Source of the DNA: Lysinibacillus agricola
Lineage (GTDB): Bacteria; Bacillota; Bacilli; Bacillales_A; Planococcaceae
Assembly: GCF_016638705.1 (NCBI RefSeq)
Contig: NZ_CP067341.1
Span: forward strand, 3,847,501-3,911,500
Length of the DNA: 64,000 nucleotides
Direction: 5' to 3'
This document shows positions 10,070 to 19,267 of the stretch, in pieces. The translations under genes were made by a program, and so were the position numbers. The first letter of the stretch is position 1, and each line of letters opens with the position of its first letter. The notes beneath the pieces are model-generated. The model did not search any database, was not told the DNA's origin, and was given only the letters and a program-made list of their open reading frames with translations.

Positions 10070-10420
10070 TCAAAACCATTTCGGTATAAATATGAGTAAT
10101 CCGATTATAGCACTGAATATCGCAAATACAAGTACTGCGCCCGCTGCAAGATCTTTAGCCTGTTTAGCAAGTGGATGGATAGTAGGTGAAGCTAAATCCA
10201 CTACTCGTTCAATTGCTGTATTAATCATTTCAAGTGCAAACATAAGAGCAATTAATAACAATACAATATACCATTCTATACGTGATAATTCCGTAAAATA
10301 GCCAGCAATCAAAGCTATTCCTGCACTTAGTAAGTGGGATTTAAAATTTTGCTCCGCGCAGGCTGTAATAATACCTTTAAAGGCATACCCAAAAGAGCGT
10401 ACAAATTTGCGAACATTCAT
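10070..10420 (-). CDS. dgkA: Undecaprenol kinase (diacylglycerol kinase family)
   Basis: 116 aa, three predicted membrane helices. Gram-positive DgkA phosphorylates undecaprenol to recycle the cell-wall lipid carrier. The family signature EMINTAIERVVDL, followed by KDLAAGAVL, is intact. The start codon directly follows the ybeY stop (TAAATG), so translation is coupled. Confidence 0.95.
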   Translation of the reverse strand: MNVRKFVRSFGYAFKGIITACAEQNFKSHLLSAGIALIAGYFTELSRIEWYIVLLLIALMFALEMINTAIERVVDLASPTIHPLAKQAKDLAAGAVLVFAIFSAIIGLLIFIPKWF

Positions 10421-10894
10421 TTATTCTCGTCCTAAGCCGTAAGATTGTAAAATCTCATCCTGCTTACCGAACATCACCTTTTCATCTTCTGGAACCATAT
10501 GATCATAGCCAAGTAGATGTAAGAAACCGTGGACCGCTAAAAAACCTAATTCTCGCTCAAATGAATGCCCATATTCTTCTGCTTGTTCTTTCGTACGATC
10601 CGTTGAAATAATAATATCTCCTAAAACACGTGGCATCCCTTCAAATGTTACTTCCATTTCTCCTTCGCCTAATTCCTCAAGGGCAAACGAAATAACATCT
10701 GTGGGTTGATCCTTGTCACGATATTCTCGGTTTATTTCTTGAATCACTTCATTTGTCACAAACGTCACTGACACTTCTGTTTCCGGCTCAATATTTTCTA
10801 TTTTCGCAGCATGCTGTAAAAGCTTTTCAACAAGCTCCATATGCTCAGCATCTACTTCATTTGTTTCATCTGTAAAATCAATTGTTAAAATCAT
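10421..10894 (-). CDS. ybeY: Endoribonuclease YbeY (rRNA maturation factor)
   Basis: 157 aa. It is a single-strand RNase needed for 16S rRNA 3' end maturation and ribosome quality control. The zinc-binding motif [11 protein letters not shown] is intact near residue 120. It lies 8 bp after pgpH and abuts dgkA, in one operon. Confidence 0.95.
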   Translation of the reverse strand: MILTIDFTDETNEVDAEHMELVEKLLQHAAKIENIEPETEVSVTFVTNEVIQEINREYRDKDQPTDVISFALEELGEGEMEVTFEGMPRVLGDIIISTDRTKEQAEEYGHSFERELGFLAVHGFLHLLGYDHMVPEDEKVMFGKQDEILQSYGLGRE

Positions 10895-10902
10895 AGATCC
10901 TC

Positions 10903-13023
10903 CTACTTATCTGCCTTTGGATATTCAATACGTGAGTGGAAAATTCCATTCAACGTTTCACAAAGAACTCGCTCTATACATTTTAACTCTTTTATTGAAA
11001 TATCGCATTCATCAAATTGATTGTCTTGTACTCGATCATCAATAATCGCTCGTACCAGCTTTTGAATTTTTTCTGCATTCGGTTCCTTCATTGATCGAAC
11101 AGCTGCTTCAACGCTGTCTGCAACACTAATAACTGCCGCTTCCTTCGTTTGCGGTTTCGGTCCCGGATATCTGTACTTTGTATCATCTAAACATTTTCCT
11201 TCTTCCTTCGCTTTAAAGTAGAAGTATTTTAACAGACTAGATCCGTGATGCTGCAAGGCAATATCGATAATTTCCTGTGGCATCTTATAACGTCTTAGCA
11301 TTTCAGCCCCGTCAGTTGTATGTGCGATTATAATTTCTGCGCTTGTTTCTGGGGCCAATGAATCATGCGGATTAATACCAGACATTTGATTCTCAATGAA
11401 AAAGGCAGGACGCTTCGTTTTGCCAATATCATGATAATAGCATCCTACACGTGCCAACAATCCATCTGCTCCAATTTCCTCACATGCTGCCTCTGCTAAG
11501 TTCGCCACCATTACACTATGATGATATGTTCCTGGAGCTTCCATTAGTAATTTTTTCAGCAATGGATGGTTTGGGTTCGATAGTTCAATTAAACGCAACG
11601 ACGATAATAAACTAAATGCTGACTCAAAGAATGGTAAGAGACCCATTGTAAGAGCCCCTGATAGTAGAGCCGATATCATTGCTGCTATAAAGTAAAACAT
11701 CCATTCTGACAAACCATAGGATGATTGTGTCATTAGTAAATAAAATGCGATAAACGACATATTTACTAGCCCTATGACACCTACTGCATGTAAAATATGC
11801 GAACGCTTTTCCACACTACGCAAAAAGAATAAACTCGCAAAGCCTCCAAAAATAATATACAGTGTAATTTCCATCTGCATGACAGATGAATAGCCCTCTT
11901 GAAAAATCACACCAGCAGATGAAGCTGTCATAACTGTAATTAGAACTGCAGCACGATCATCCGCTAAAAGCCGTACAAGCATCGTTGCCAACGCTGTCGG
12001 GAATAGAAAGGCAACAGTAACATCAAAGCCACTTGCCACAAGGCTAATAAATTTCATTATCAGGATGGACAAACCAAAAACAATCACTGTTACCAATAAG
12101 GCATTACGCTTCTTGTGTTCATCCGTACCCCAGCGTTCAAACAAAATAAACATGAACATCATTTGCAGAAGTATTAAAATAATAAGCCCTGCAATCGGTT
12201 TCATCGATGCTTTATTACTTACCATACCTAGAAGCTCTAATTGACGAAACGCTTCATTATCAATGATTTGCCCTTCTTGTACGATAATTTGCCCTTGGAG
12301 AATTCGAGTAGGCTCAACAGATTCCCTCGCCTGTTCCTTTCGAATCTTCGTTTGTTCCTCGTTAATCGTTTCGTTTTCGATAATACTTGTACGTCCAATT
12401 AAAACTACCGTATTGAATATTTTATCTGGATAGCCTTGTTGTCCGCGAATTTTTGTCTCAAAATCATTTTGAGACGCAAATACATTTTCTGAACGAATGG
12501 ATTTTTGTAAATATTCCTTCACGAGTTTCGATAGTTGCGTACTTGTTCTTTTTAAATCTGCTTCACTTTGTATTAACAAACCTTCTAGCTGTGAATCAGT
12601 AAAAACAATTGGCATTTGATCTGAATCAATAGATTCAAATTTTTTGCGGAGTTGCGCCACTTGATCGACAATTGGAACAGGTTCTTTGCTGCTACTAACT
12701 TCCTCCTTCACGTCAAGAACATAGTCAAATAAAGATGTTACAATTGCAGCTCGCTGTTTAGCAACATCCTCAGAAAATTGATAGACTGGTCCAACTGCAT
12801 TTGTTGCTTTTTCTCGTTCCTGTTGCGTTTTATAAGTATCTTCTATCGTTTTAGTAGATCGTACAGTTTCAGGCGCTAGTTGTAATGGTTTAAAATCATA
12901 TGTAACACCTTTAACATTGCCATACATAAAGGCAAATTGCAGGGCTCCTGTTAAGATGAGAACGACAATTAAAAAGTAGCGGAAACCAATAAGTTCTGTA
13001 AATTTTCGAAGTTGTTTCTCCAT
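10903..13023 (-). CDS. pgpH: PgpH-type 7TM-HD cyclic-di-AMP phosphodiesterase
   Basis: 706 aa membrane protein. A first membrane helix (about 14-33) leads to a large extracytoplasmic region, then about seven helices (residues 275-480), then a cytoplasmic HD domain with [13 protein letters not shown] and [12 protein letters not shown]. The family hydrolyses c-di-AMP to pApA. It heads the pgpH-ybeY-dgkA-cdd-era-recO run; a terminator separates it from phoH, so a promoter is expected in 13024-13090. Confidence 0.93.
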   Translation of the reverse strand: MEKQLRKFTELIGFRYFLIVVLILTGALQFAFMYGNVKGVTYDFKPLQLAPETVRSTKTIEDTYKTQQEREKATNAVGPVYQFSEDVAKQRAAIVTSLFDYVLDVKEEVSSSKEPVPIVDQVAQLRKKFESIDSDQMPIVFTDSQLEGLLIQSEADLKRTSTQLSKLVKEYLQKSIRSENVFASQNDFETKIRGQQGYPDKIFNTVVLIGRTSIIENETINEEQTKIRKEQARESVEPTRILQGQIIVQEGQIIDNEAFRQLELLGMVSNKASMKPIAGLIILILLQMMFMFILFERWGTDEHKKRNALLVTVIVFGLSILIMKFISLVASGFDVTVAFLFPTALATMLVRLLADDRAAVLITVMTASSAGVIFQEGYSSVMQMEITLYIIFGGFASLFFLRSVEKRSHILHAVGVIGLVNMSFIAFYLLMTQSSYGLSEWMFYFIAAMISALLSGALTMGLLPFFESAFSLLSSLRLIELSNPNHPLLKKLLMEAPGTYHHSVMVANLAEAACEEIGADGLLARVGCYYHDIGKTKRPAFFIENQMSGINPHDSLAPETSAEIIIAHTTDGAEMLRRYKMPQEIIDIALQHHGSSLLKYFYFKAKEEGKCLDDTKYRYPGPKPQTKEAAVISVADSVEAAVRSMKEPNAEKIQKLVRAIIDDRVQDNQFDECDISIKELKCIERVLCETLNGIFHSRIEYPKADK

Positions 13024-13091
13024 CTGGCACCTCCTCTATCTACCTACTATCATACCAATTCAAAAAACATTTTTCCCGAAAAATGTATAAG

Positions 13092-13127
13092 AAAAGAAAA
13101 AAACAGCTATACAAATTGTATAGCTGT
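13092..13127 (-). terminator. Rho-independent terminator downstream of phoH
   Basis: Arms ACAGCTATACAA / TTGTATAGCTGT are followed on the minus strand by TTTTTTTCTTTTC. It ends the yqfC-yqfD-phoH transcript before pgpH. Confidence 0.85.
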
Positions 13128-13196
13128 CACAAATTTTTCCATTTTCCAAGTATTTTCACGTTTGTTAAATTTTATATCCGTCGTAGTAGCTCTAAA

Positions 13197-13300
13197 CCTG
13201 TTGCACCTGCCGCTACGTTTCACTTCGCTTTCGGTGCAGACTTTTTAAACCCTGTTGCACCTGCCGTTCCGTTTCACTCCACTTTCGGTGCAGACTTTAA
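13197..13300. repeat. Two tandem copies of a 54-bp repeat 3' of phoH
   Basis: CCTGTTGCACCTGCCG...CACTTTCGGTGCAGAC occurs twice (13197 and 13251). Each unit has TGCACC and GGTGCA as inverted arms. The internal GCTACGTTTCACTTCGCTTTCG resembles units of the dispersed repeat family at 21954, 52826 and 54121. No ORF here is convincing. Confidence 0.75.
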
Positions 13301-13323
13301 TATGACCGCTAAGCGGTCATATT
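13299..13323 (-). terminator. Hairpin at the phoH stop codon
   Basis: AATATGACCG-CTAAG-CGGTCATATT overlaps the phoH end. There is little T tract after it, so it is more likely a 3' stabilising stem than a full terminator. Confidence 0.5.
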
Positions 13324-14278
13324 AAAGTTGCTGTTCTTCGTAGGCTTGGATGATTTTTGCTACGATTGGGTGACGTACTACATCGCCTTGTTCTAGAGTT
13401 TGGAAATGTATAGATTTAACATACTTTAGTGTACGCTCTGCTACGATTAATCCAGATTCCGTATTTTTCGGTAGATCGATTTGTGTTTTATCGCCTGTAA
13501 TGACCATTTTTGAGCCAAAGCCTAGTCGCGTTAAAAACATCTTCATTTGCTGATGCGTCGTATTTTGGGCTTCATCTAAAATAACAAAGGCATCGTCTAA
13601 TGTACGGCCACGCATATACGCTAAAGGTGCAATTTCGATTGTGCCTCGTTCAATAAGTCGTTGAGTTTGTTCTGTCCCGTATATATCGTTTAGAGCGTCA
13701 TAAAGAGGGCGTAAATATGGATCTACCTTTTCCTTTAAATCCCCCGGAAGAAAGCCCAGAGACTCGCCTGCCTCTACTGCAGGGCGAGTTAAAATAATAC
13801 GCTTTACGTGCCCATTTTTTAGCGCCTGTGTTGCCATGACTACCGCTAAATACGTTTTCCCAGTACCAGCAGGACCGATACCAAAAACAACGTCTTTGTG
13901 ACGGATTGCTTGTATGTATTCTCGTTGACCGATTGTTTTTGCACGAATAGGCTTTCCTTTCGTCGTGCGTGCTATTTCTTCATCATAAAGTTCTGCAAAA
14001 TATTCAATAGTTCCTTTTTGTGTCATTTCAATAGCAGTTGCAACATCACGTTGGTCAATATTAATTCCTTTGCGAATGACCTTCAAGAGTTCATGTAAAA
14101 GAAAAGTCGCTTGTTCCTTCGCATCCTCTTCACCAGTAAGCTGAATTTGTTCACCACGTGTAATAATGTGGACTTGTAAAGCCTCTTCGATTAATTTCAT
14201 ATTTGCATCTGAAATTCCGAGTAGCATGACCGCTTCGTTTGGATTATCCACTTGTAATACAGTTAAATGTTCTGACAT
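13322..14278 (-). CDS. phoH: PhoH family ATPase
   Basis: 318 aa from the ATG at 14278, which has AAGGAG at seven bases; an ATG two codons upstream is too close to it. It is a cytosolic P-loop ATPase of the PhoH/YlaK type, probably acting in RNA metabolism. Walker A GPAGTGKT and Walker B VILDEAQN are present, and a KH-like N-terminal region precedes them. It lies 2 bp after yqfD in the yqfC-yqfD-phoH operon. Confidence 0.93.
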   Translation of the reverse strand: MSEHLTVLQVDNPNEAVMLLGISDANMKLIEEALQVHIITRGEQIQLTGEEDAKEQATFLLHELLKVIRKGINIDQRDVATAIEMTQKGTIEYFAELYDEEIARTTKGKPIRAKTIGQREYIQAIRHKDVVFGIGPAGTGKTYLAVVMATQALKNGHVKRIILTRPAVEAGESLGFLPGDLKEKVDPYLRPLYDALNDIYGTEQTQRLIERGTIEIAPLAYMRGRTLDDAFVILDEAQNTTHQQMKMFLTRLGFGSKMVITGDKTQIDLPKNTESGLIVAERTLKYVKSIHFQTLEQGDVVRHPIVAKIIQAYEEQQL

Positions 14279-14280
14279 AA

Positions 14281-15396
14281 TCATTCTCCTTGTAGGCCTT
14301 GTATTGGACTGGCAATGTTTTCATTGACTAAAAATAGAACTTTCCCTTCAACTGTACCATTCCCCCACTTTACCTGTAAAAGGTTTTCTTTTTTTATAAC
14401 CGTTTTCGCAGGTAATGAACGTAGCACCTTTTCATGTAGTAATGGTATGAGCAATGAATCTATTTTGGATTCATTAAGCTCTACCTGCATTTTTTTAGTG
14501 TACTGTTCCTCAACAATTGAAACATATGGATCGAGCCAATTAGGTAAATCTTTCTTTTGTACATAATCAACCTTTTCATTATGAATGCCCTTAACTAATA
14601 CACGCCATTGCTTCTGTTGTAGCGTTTCCATCCTTAGCTTTGTTGGAATTTTAAATGAACATTCAAGCCAATAATCAGCATAGACCTCTCCCTTTGCACC
14701 AACAAAGACTTGATCTTCCCCACTTTCAATTACACCACTTACGAGAATATCACCTTCGTATGCAGTATCATTCACTGAAATTTTCCGCTCACCATTTTGA
14801 ATATTAAAATGAGTAATAACACCGCTTTTCGTTGCTACTAAATGGGTCGCAAGCTTTTCATTCGTTGCCTTAGTTTGTTTTGGTGACTCCTGAGGTCGTA
14901 AAATCACACGTCCGCCATACTTTTCAATATGCACCCAAGAAAGATCTCGATGCTCTTCTAATAGCTTCTGACGAATGACAGCATCTGAAGGTAAAACTTT
15001 TTTAGACATAGGTGTTTCTAATTGAAATGTATCTTGAAAGGTCTTTCCTAAACGTTGCTCTAATTCTGGTGAAGCTGCTTCAATGTCGACACGCCAAATA
15101 ACTTGTGCACATAGCAATGGTATTAATACCATCATCGCTAGGCCAAGCAAAGTCCAAATCTGTGCTCGAAAAACTTGAAGCTCATCAGCATAATAAACAG
15201 CCATTTTAAGTCGGTAACGCCTACGTACACGGCGAATTTTTGATAGATAGTGCATAGTTGTTTCAAAGGCAACCTCTTGCTCACGAAAGACAACACGCTT
15301 TAATGGCACATGTTGTGCATGCAATGCTTGAATAAAAGGATGAACATTTTCATGGCGCTTTATACGTATGATTATTGGCCGATTATTCCACATCAT
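14281..15396 (-). CDS. yqfD: Sporulation protein YqfD
   Basis: 371 aa with one clear membrane helix (about 100-122) and a large extracytoplasmic region. YqfD-family proteins are needed at a middle stage of sporulation and are mother-cell expressed in B. subtilis. The order yqfC-yqfD-phoH is conserved. The start overlaps yqfC by 14 bp. The N-terminal block (RIKRHENVHPFIQALHAQ) is characteristic. Confidence 0.88.
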   Translation of the reverse strand: MMWNNRPIIIRIKRHENVHPFIQALHAQHVPLKRVVFREQEVAFETTMHYLSKIRRVRRRYRLKMAVYYADELQVFRAQIWTLLGLAMMVLIPLLCAQVIWRVDIEAASPELEQRLGKTFQDTFQLETPMSKKVLPSDAVIRQKLLEEHRDLSWVHIEKYGGRVILRPQESPKQTKATNEKLATHLVATKSGVITHFNIQNGERKISVNDTAYEGDILVSGVIESGEDQVFVGAKGEVYADYWLECSFKIPTKLRMETLQQKQWRVLVKGIHNEKVDYVQKKDLPNWLDPYVSIVEEQYTKKMQVELNESKIDSLLIPLLHEKVLRSLPAKTVIKKENLLQVKWGNGTVEGKVLFLVNENIASPIQGLQGE

Positions 15397-15643
15397 TGCT
15401 CACACCCATATCCTTTGTCATTTTCATATGGAGCTCCTGTAAATCCTCTACAGAAAGATGAAGCATTTCTTCTTTAAGAGCATTAATTTCCACTGATTTT
15501 CCACGCACGGTAATATGATAATCTGCATAGATAAAAGAGCATGACGAAGCATCAGCATGTAGAAAACGATATGGGCCAATGATTTTCAATGTTTCATATT
15601 GTAATAATTCAAGTAGTGGCGTTAATTGAAATAGTTTTCTCAT
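15383..15643 (-). CDS. yqfC: Sporulation protein YqfC (YabP/YqfC family)
   Basis: 86 aa small soluble protein, first gene of the yqfC-yqfD-phoH operon. Its family partners (YabP, YqfC) are sigma-E dependent in B. subtilis. The ribosome binding site AAGGAGG (15653-15659) is nine bases from the ATG. It forms the 3' arm of a strong hairpin that looks like the terminator of the preceding floA operon. Confidence 0.85.
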   Translation of the reverse strand: MRKLFQLTPLLELLQYETLKIIGPYRFLHADASSCSFIYADYHITVRGKSVEINALKEEMLHLSVEDLQELHMKMTKDMGVSNDVE

Positions 15644-15689
15644 AAAAAAATGCCTCCTTCTTCGGCAATATATGCATCGAAAAAGGAGG
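15644..15689 (-). promoter_or_regulatory. Terminator-like hairpin that contains the yqfC ribosome binding site
   Basis: On the minus strand CCTCCTTTTTCG (15678-15689) pairs with CGAAGAAGGAGG (15653-15664), with one G-U pair. A T7 run follows directly before the yqfC ATG. The loop holds CATATATT (15667-15674), resembling a sigma-E -10 box. Transcripts reading through from floA-yqfB would stop here, or hide the ribosome binding site. A transcript starting near 15660 from a loop promoter would leave it free (inference). Confidence 0.65.
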
Positions 15690-15698
15690 ACATGCTGA

Positions 15699-16190
15699 TT
15701 ATTTTCTTTTTGCTTTTGGTGGACCTAAAACCTCTGCCATTACAATTGCCTGCATTAATGATTTTTTTGACGTTGGTAATTGAAAAGCCGAATGGGATTC
15801 AGCTACTTCCACGTCTTTTTTTTCCGCTGCCAAACGACCAATACTCTCTCTTTTTGTGGTACGACTGACTGTCTCAGTTGGGATTAACGGTGGTGCTGCA
15901 TAGCTTGGCACTTCCTCTTTTACTGTTTCTTCGACAATTTTCTTCGACTCTTCTACTTTAGGCTGTTCATTGTTCCATTCACCTAAAAATTCACGTGCAA
16001 AATCCTCAAAGCTTTGCGGTTTAGCAGTTGGACGTTGTTGTGGAATTTCCTCAGCTTTATGAATGACAGGAGGCTCAACATGCGAACCCTTATTAAAAGG
16101 CGGCATTGTTTTTTGTTCTTTTTTATTTTTTGATTTCCCGAAAATAGAGCTGACTATGGCAATTATCGCTATTATAATTAATTGTTCCAT
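15699..16190 (-). CDS. yqfB: YqfB/FloB-position protein of the flotillin operon
   Basis: 163 aa: one N-terminal membrane helix (EQLIIIAIIAIVSSIFG), a long charged low-complexity linker, and a conserved-looking tail LMQAIVMAEVLGPPKAKRK. It takes the place of yqfB (floB) after nfeD-floA in Bacillales. The linker has little sequence constraint, so identity rests on position, topology and tail. It probably assists flotillin microdomains, which is an inference. Confidence 0.65.
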   Translation of the reverse strand: MEQLIIIAIIAIVSSIFGKSKNKKEQKTMPPFNKGSHVEPPVIHKAEEIPQQRPTAKPQSFEDFAREFLGEWNNEQPKVEESKKIVEETVKEEVPSYAAPPLIPTETVSRTTKRESIGRLAAEKKDVEVAESHSAFQLPTSKKSLMQAIVMAEVLGPPKAKRK

Positions 16191-16217
16191 TTATTAGTAC
16201 CGCTCCTTTCCGTTTTT

Positions 16218-17222
16218 TTATGCATTAGGTTCATTTGTTTCAGACTTATCTGAGCTTACTTTTGAAATGGAGTCTCGCATAGCTGTATCCGCTTGAATGT
16301 TGCGGTAGTTCATGTAATCCATTATACCAAGATTACCCGAGCGCAGAGCTTCTGCCATTGCCTGTGGTACCTCAGCTTCTGCTTCTACTACTTTTGCTTT
16401 CATCTCTTGTACACGGGCAATCATTTCTTGCTCGTTTGCTACGGCCATTGCACGACGTTCCTCTGCTTTTGCTTGGGCAATGTTTTTATCTGCCTGTGCT
16501 TGTTCAATTTGTAATTCTGCACCAATGTTTTTGCCGATATCAACGTCAGCAATATCGATCGATAAGATTTCAAACGCTGTACCAGAATCTAAGCCTTTTG
16601 CTAATACAGTTTGAGAAATCATATCAGGATTTTCAAGAACTGTCGTATGACTAGAGGCGCTACCAATTGTAGAAACGATCCCTTCACCTACACGGGCAAT
16701 AACCGTTTCTTCACCCGCACCACCGACTAAACGTTCAATGTTTGCGCGCACTGTAATACGTGCCTTCGCTTTTACTTCAATCCCGTTCATAGCAACACCT
16801 GCAATAAATGGTGTTTCAATAACTTTCGGGTTAACAGACATTTGTACAGCTTCTAATACATCACGACCCGCTAAATCAATGGCTGCACAGCGTTCAAATG
16901 TTAATTCGATATTCGCACGGTGCGCCGCGATTAGTGCATTGACTACTCGGTCAACATTACCACCTGCTAAATAATGACTTTCTAGTTGGTTAATCGTAAC
17001 AGGTAAACCTGCTTTATGTGCTTTAATTAACGGGTTCACAATTCGTGACGGAATTACACGACGTAAACGCATCCCGATTAATGTGAAAATACTAACACGG
17101 ACACCTGCTGCAAGCGCAGAAATCCACAATGCCACTGGTACAAAGGTAAAGAATACCACGACAACAATAAATAATAAGACTAGACCGGCAATTGGACCTA
17201 TTAAAGCTAAATCAAATCCCAT
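16218..17222 (-). CDS. floA: Flotillin-like protein FloA
   Basis: 334 aa. An N-terminal membrane-embedded segment (residues 5-45) is followed by an SPFH domain and a coiled coil rich in alanine and glutamate ([19 protein letters not shown]). FloA organises functional membrane microdomains. It lies 3 bp after nfeD, in one operon. Confidence 0.95.
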   Translation of the reverse strand: MGFDLALIGPIAGLVLLFIVVVVFFTFVPVALWISALAAGVRVSIFTLIGMRLRRVIPSRIVNPLIKAHKAGLPVTINQLESHYLAGGNVDRVVNALIAAHRANIELTFERCAAIDLAGRDVLEAVQMSVNPKVIETPFIAGVAMNGIEVKAKARITVRANIERLVGGAGEETVIARVGEGIVSTIGSASSHTTVLENPDMISQTVLAKGLDSGTAFEILSIDIADVDIGKNIGAELQIEQAQADKNIAQAKAEERRAMAVANEQEMIARVQEMKAKVVEAEAEVPQAMAEALRSGNLGIMDYMNYRNIQADTAMRDSISKVSSDKSETNEPNA

Positions 17223-17225
17223 TTG

Positions 17226-18554
17226 CTATTCCTCCAACTCTTTTTCTGTTTGTCTCACAACAATTCGTGAGCCTTCTACTTTAATAATTTCTACATGTTT
17301 CTCTGCATCAACATAGCCACCTTCCGATACTACATCAATGCGTTCACTACCAAATTGTATTGTACCCGCTGGACGAAGTGGTGTAATCGTTTTACCCACT
17401 TTTCCAAGTAACTCTGTGCGATTAACGTTAGACACATAGCCTTCTTCCGACGTTGTCGCATCCATCAAGACTAGCTTGTTTAAAACATGCAATTTTTTAC
17501 CGAAAAATTTCATCAGGATCACCATTCCTATTATCGCTACAACAAGCGCAACGAAAATCGCTATAATCATTTGCATCATGTTTGCACCTGCCAGTATTAG
17601 ACTTAGTAATATTAACACGCCACCTAAAATACCAACAATACCTCCGGGGACAAAAAATTCCGCAACAATCAGCGCTAAGCCTACAATGAATAAAAGTAAT
17701 GCTTCATAACCTGCCAGGCCCGCCACCATATGACCGAAGAAAAATAATCCAAGTGCTGACAATCCCATTATACCCGGAACGCCGAAACCTGGCGAATATA
17801 GCTCAACTACAAGTCCCAAGCTTGCAATCGACAATAAAATCGGAACTATAATCGGATTCGTAATAAAACGAGCAAGTTTTTCAGCAAAAGTAGGTTCAAT
17901 TGGAACGATTTCACTACCATTTAATTGCGTTACTTTTAAAAGATCTTGGAAATTCGAAACCGTCCCCTTAGAATAACCAACCTTTTCTGCCTCCGAAGCA
18001 GATAAAGTTAATAATTTCCCTTTTTCTGCTCGAAATTCTGGTAAATCAACAGATGCATCAGCCATTGCTCGTGCATATTTTGGAATGCGGTTTTTCGATT
18101 CTGCAGCTGCCTCCATTTGAGCAACCCATGCACTGTGAGCCTTTAAGTCTGCTGCATTTCCTGCAGAGTCAATAACTGCAGCCGCCCCGATCGTTCCATT
18201 TGGCACCATATAGATTTCATCCGCATGTAAGGCTAAAAAGGCACCTGCAGAATGCGCGTCTTTGTTAATATACGCAATCGTACGTATATCCGTCGCATCC
18301 ATAAGCATAGCAATGTCACCCGCTGCATTCACGAAACCGCCAGGCGTATGAATGTCTAAAATAATCGCCTCTGCATAGTTTTCTTCCGCCTCTTTAAAAG
18401 CTCGTTCTAAAAATGCGTGAAGTCCTCGTTCTACTTCGTTATGAATAGGTATGTGGTAGACCTTGCTACTTGCAAAAGCCGACGTTAATGGAAACGCTAA
18501 CAAAAATGTCATCCAAATAACTAATAAATAGCTGAGGATTCTCCGTCTCCGCAT
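17226..18554 (-). CDS. yqeZ: NfeD-like membrane serine protease homologue (YqeZ type)
   Basis: 442 aa: signal peptide (to about residue 28), ClpP-like crotonase-fold domain (HSAGAFLALHADEIYM contains the presumed nucleophile serine), about four membrane helices (240-350), and a C-terminal OB-fold NfeD domain. The long NfeD proteins accompany flotillins and probably process or assemble them. It heads the yqeZ-floA-yqfB operon. Confidence 0.9.
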   Translation of the reverse strand: MRRRRILSYLLVIWMTFLLAFPLTSAFASSKVYHIPIHNEVERGLHAFLERAFKEAEENYAEAIILDIHTPGGFVNAAGDIAMLMDATDIRTIAYINKDAHSAGAFLALHADEIYMVPNGTIGAAAVIDSAGNAADLKAHSAWVAQMEAAAESKNRIPKYARAMADASVDLPEFRAEKGKLLTLSASEAEKVGYSKGTVSNFQDLLKVTQLNGSEIVPIEPTFAEKLARFITNPIIVPILLSIASLGLVVELYSPGFGVPGIMGLSALGLFFFGHMVAGLAGYEALLLFIVGLALIVAEFFVPGGIVGILGGVLILLSLILAGANMMQMIIAIFVALVVAIIGMVILMKFFGKKLHVLNKLVLMDATTSEEGYVSNVNRTELLGKVGKTITPLRPAGTIQFGSERIDVVSEGGYVDAEKHVEIIKVEGSRIVVRQTEKELEE

Positions 18555-18691
18555 CTTTTTCCCTCCCTTCTAACATGCTTCTCTTCTGTATATACGACTG
18601 ACCATGCAAAAAGTTTCACAAATCTTAATAATTTTATTATACAGTGAATTTTTAATCTGTGGGACTTTTAATAGCAATTAGTATGTAACAT

Positions 18692-18727
18692 AAAAAGCCG
18701 AATGAATCGCAGTGATCACATTCGGCT
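18692..18727. terminator. Hairpin upstream of yqeZ
   Basis: AAGCCGAATG / CATTCGGCTT with a 14-base loop and a T stretch on one side. It is one of two hairpins filling the 316-bp rpsU-yqeZ gap, where relatives carry yqeY. Confidence 0.6.
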
Positions 18728-18748
18728 TCTCCAATATGTACGTATATT

Positions 18749-18817
18749 TGAGCAGAATGTAAAATACCTGAAATTAATCGAAATGGATTAATTTCAGGTA
18801 TATTTTTGTCTGCTCAG
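18749..18817. terminator. Nested strong hairpin downstream of rpsU
   Basis: An inner perfect 16-bp stem, ATACCTGAAATTAATC / GATTAATTTCAGGTAT (18764-18801), has ATTTTT after it. It lies inside outer arms TGAGCAGA / TCTGCTCA. It most likely ends the rpsU transcript. Confidence 0.75.
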
Positions 18818-18870
18818 TGAATCATACAATTGCGTGTTATGAACGTAGGGATTTTTAATGGGAAATTAAA

Positions 18871-19044
18871 TTACCACTTACGTTTACGTGCAGCTTCTGA
18901 TTTCTTTTTACGTTTAACGCTAGGTTTTTCGTAGAACTCGCGCTTTCTAACTTCTTGAATTGTACCACTTTTTGATACAGTACGTTTGAAGCGGCGAAGA
19001 GCATCTTCAAGCGATTCGTTTTTGCGAACGACAGTTTTTGACAT
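18871..19044 (-). CDS. rpsU: 30S ribosomal protein S21
   Basis: 57 aa from [16 protein letters not shown]. The ATG at 19044 has a GGAGGGAGGG ribosome binding site, so a longer reading is rejected. The basic tail [17 protein letters not shown] is typical. It binds 16S rRNA near the anti-Shine-Dalgarno end. The usual downstream neighbour yqeY is absent. Confidence 0.97.
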   Translation of the reverse strand: MSKTVVRKNESLEDALRRFKRTVSKSGTIQEVRKREFYEKPSVKRKKKSEAARKRKW

Positions 19045-19267
19045 CTCTCTTTCCCTCCCTCCGAACACACGTCAATACACAAATAGGCAAATAACCATCT
19101 GCTGTGTACTAAAGAATTATAACGTATTGTCTAAAAATGGTCAATAGAAAGTGTACGAAATAATATGGTGAATTTTTTGGTTTGATTACCGTAAGAATTT
19201 TCAGCTTGCTTTTGGACAACAATAAACAAACATAATTTAAAATTAATCGTTCAATGAGGAGAAAAAA

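Noticed and set aside
13012..13325. Plus-strand ORFs 3' of phoH
   Set aside because: They cover a terminator and a 54-bp tandem repeat, overlap in different frames, and have no ribosome binding site.
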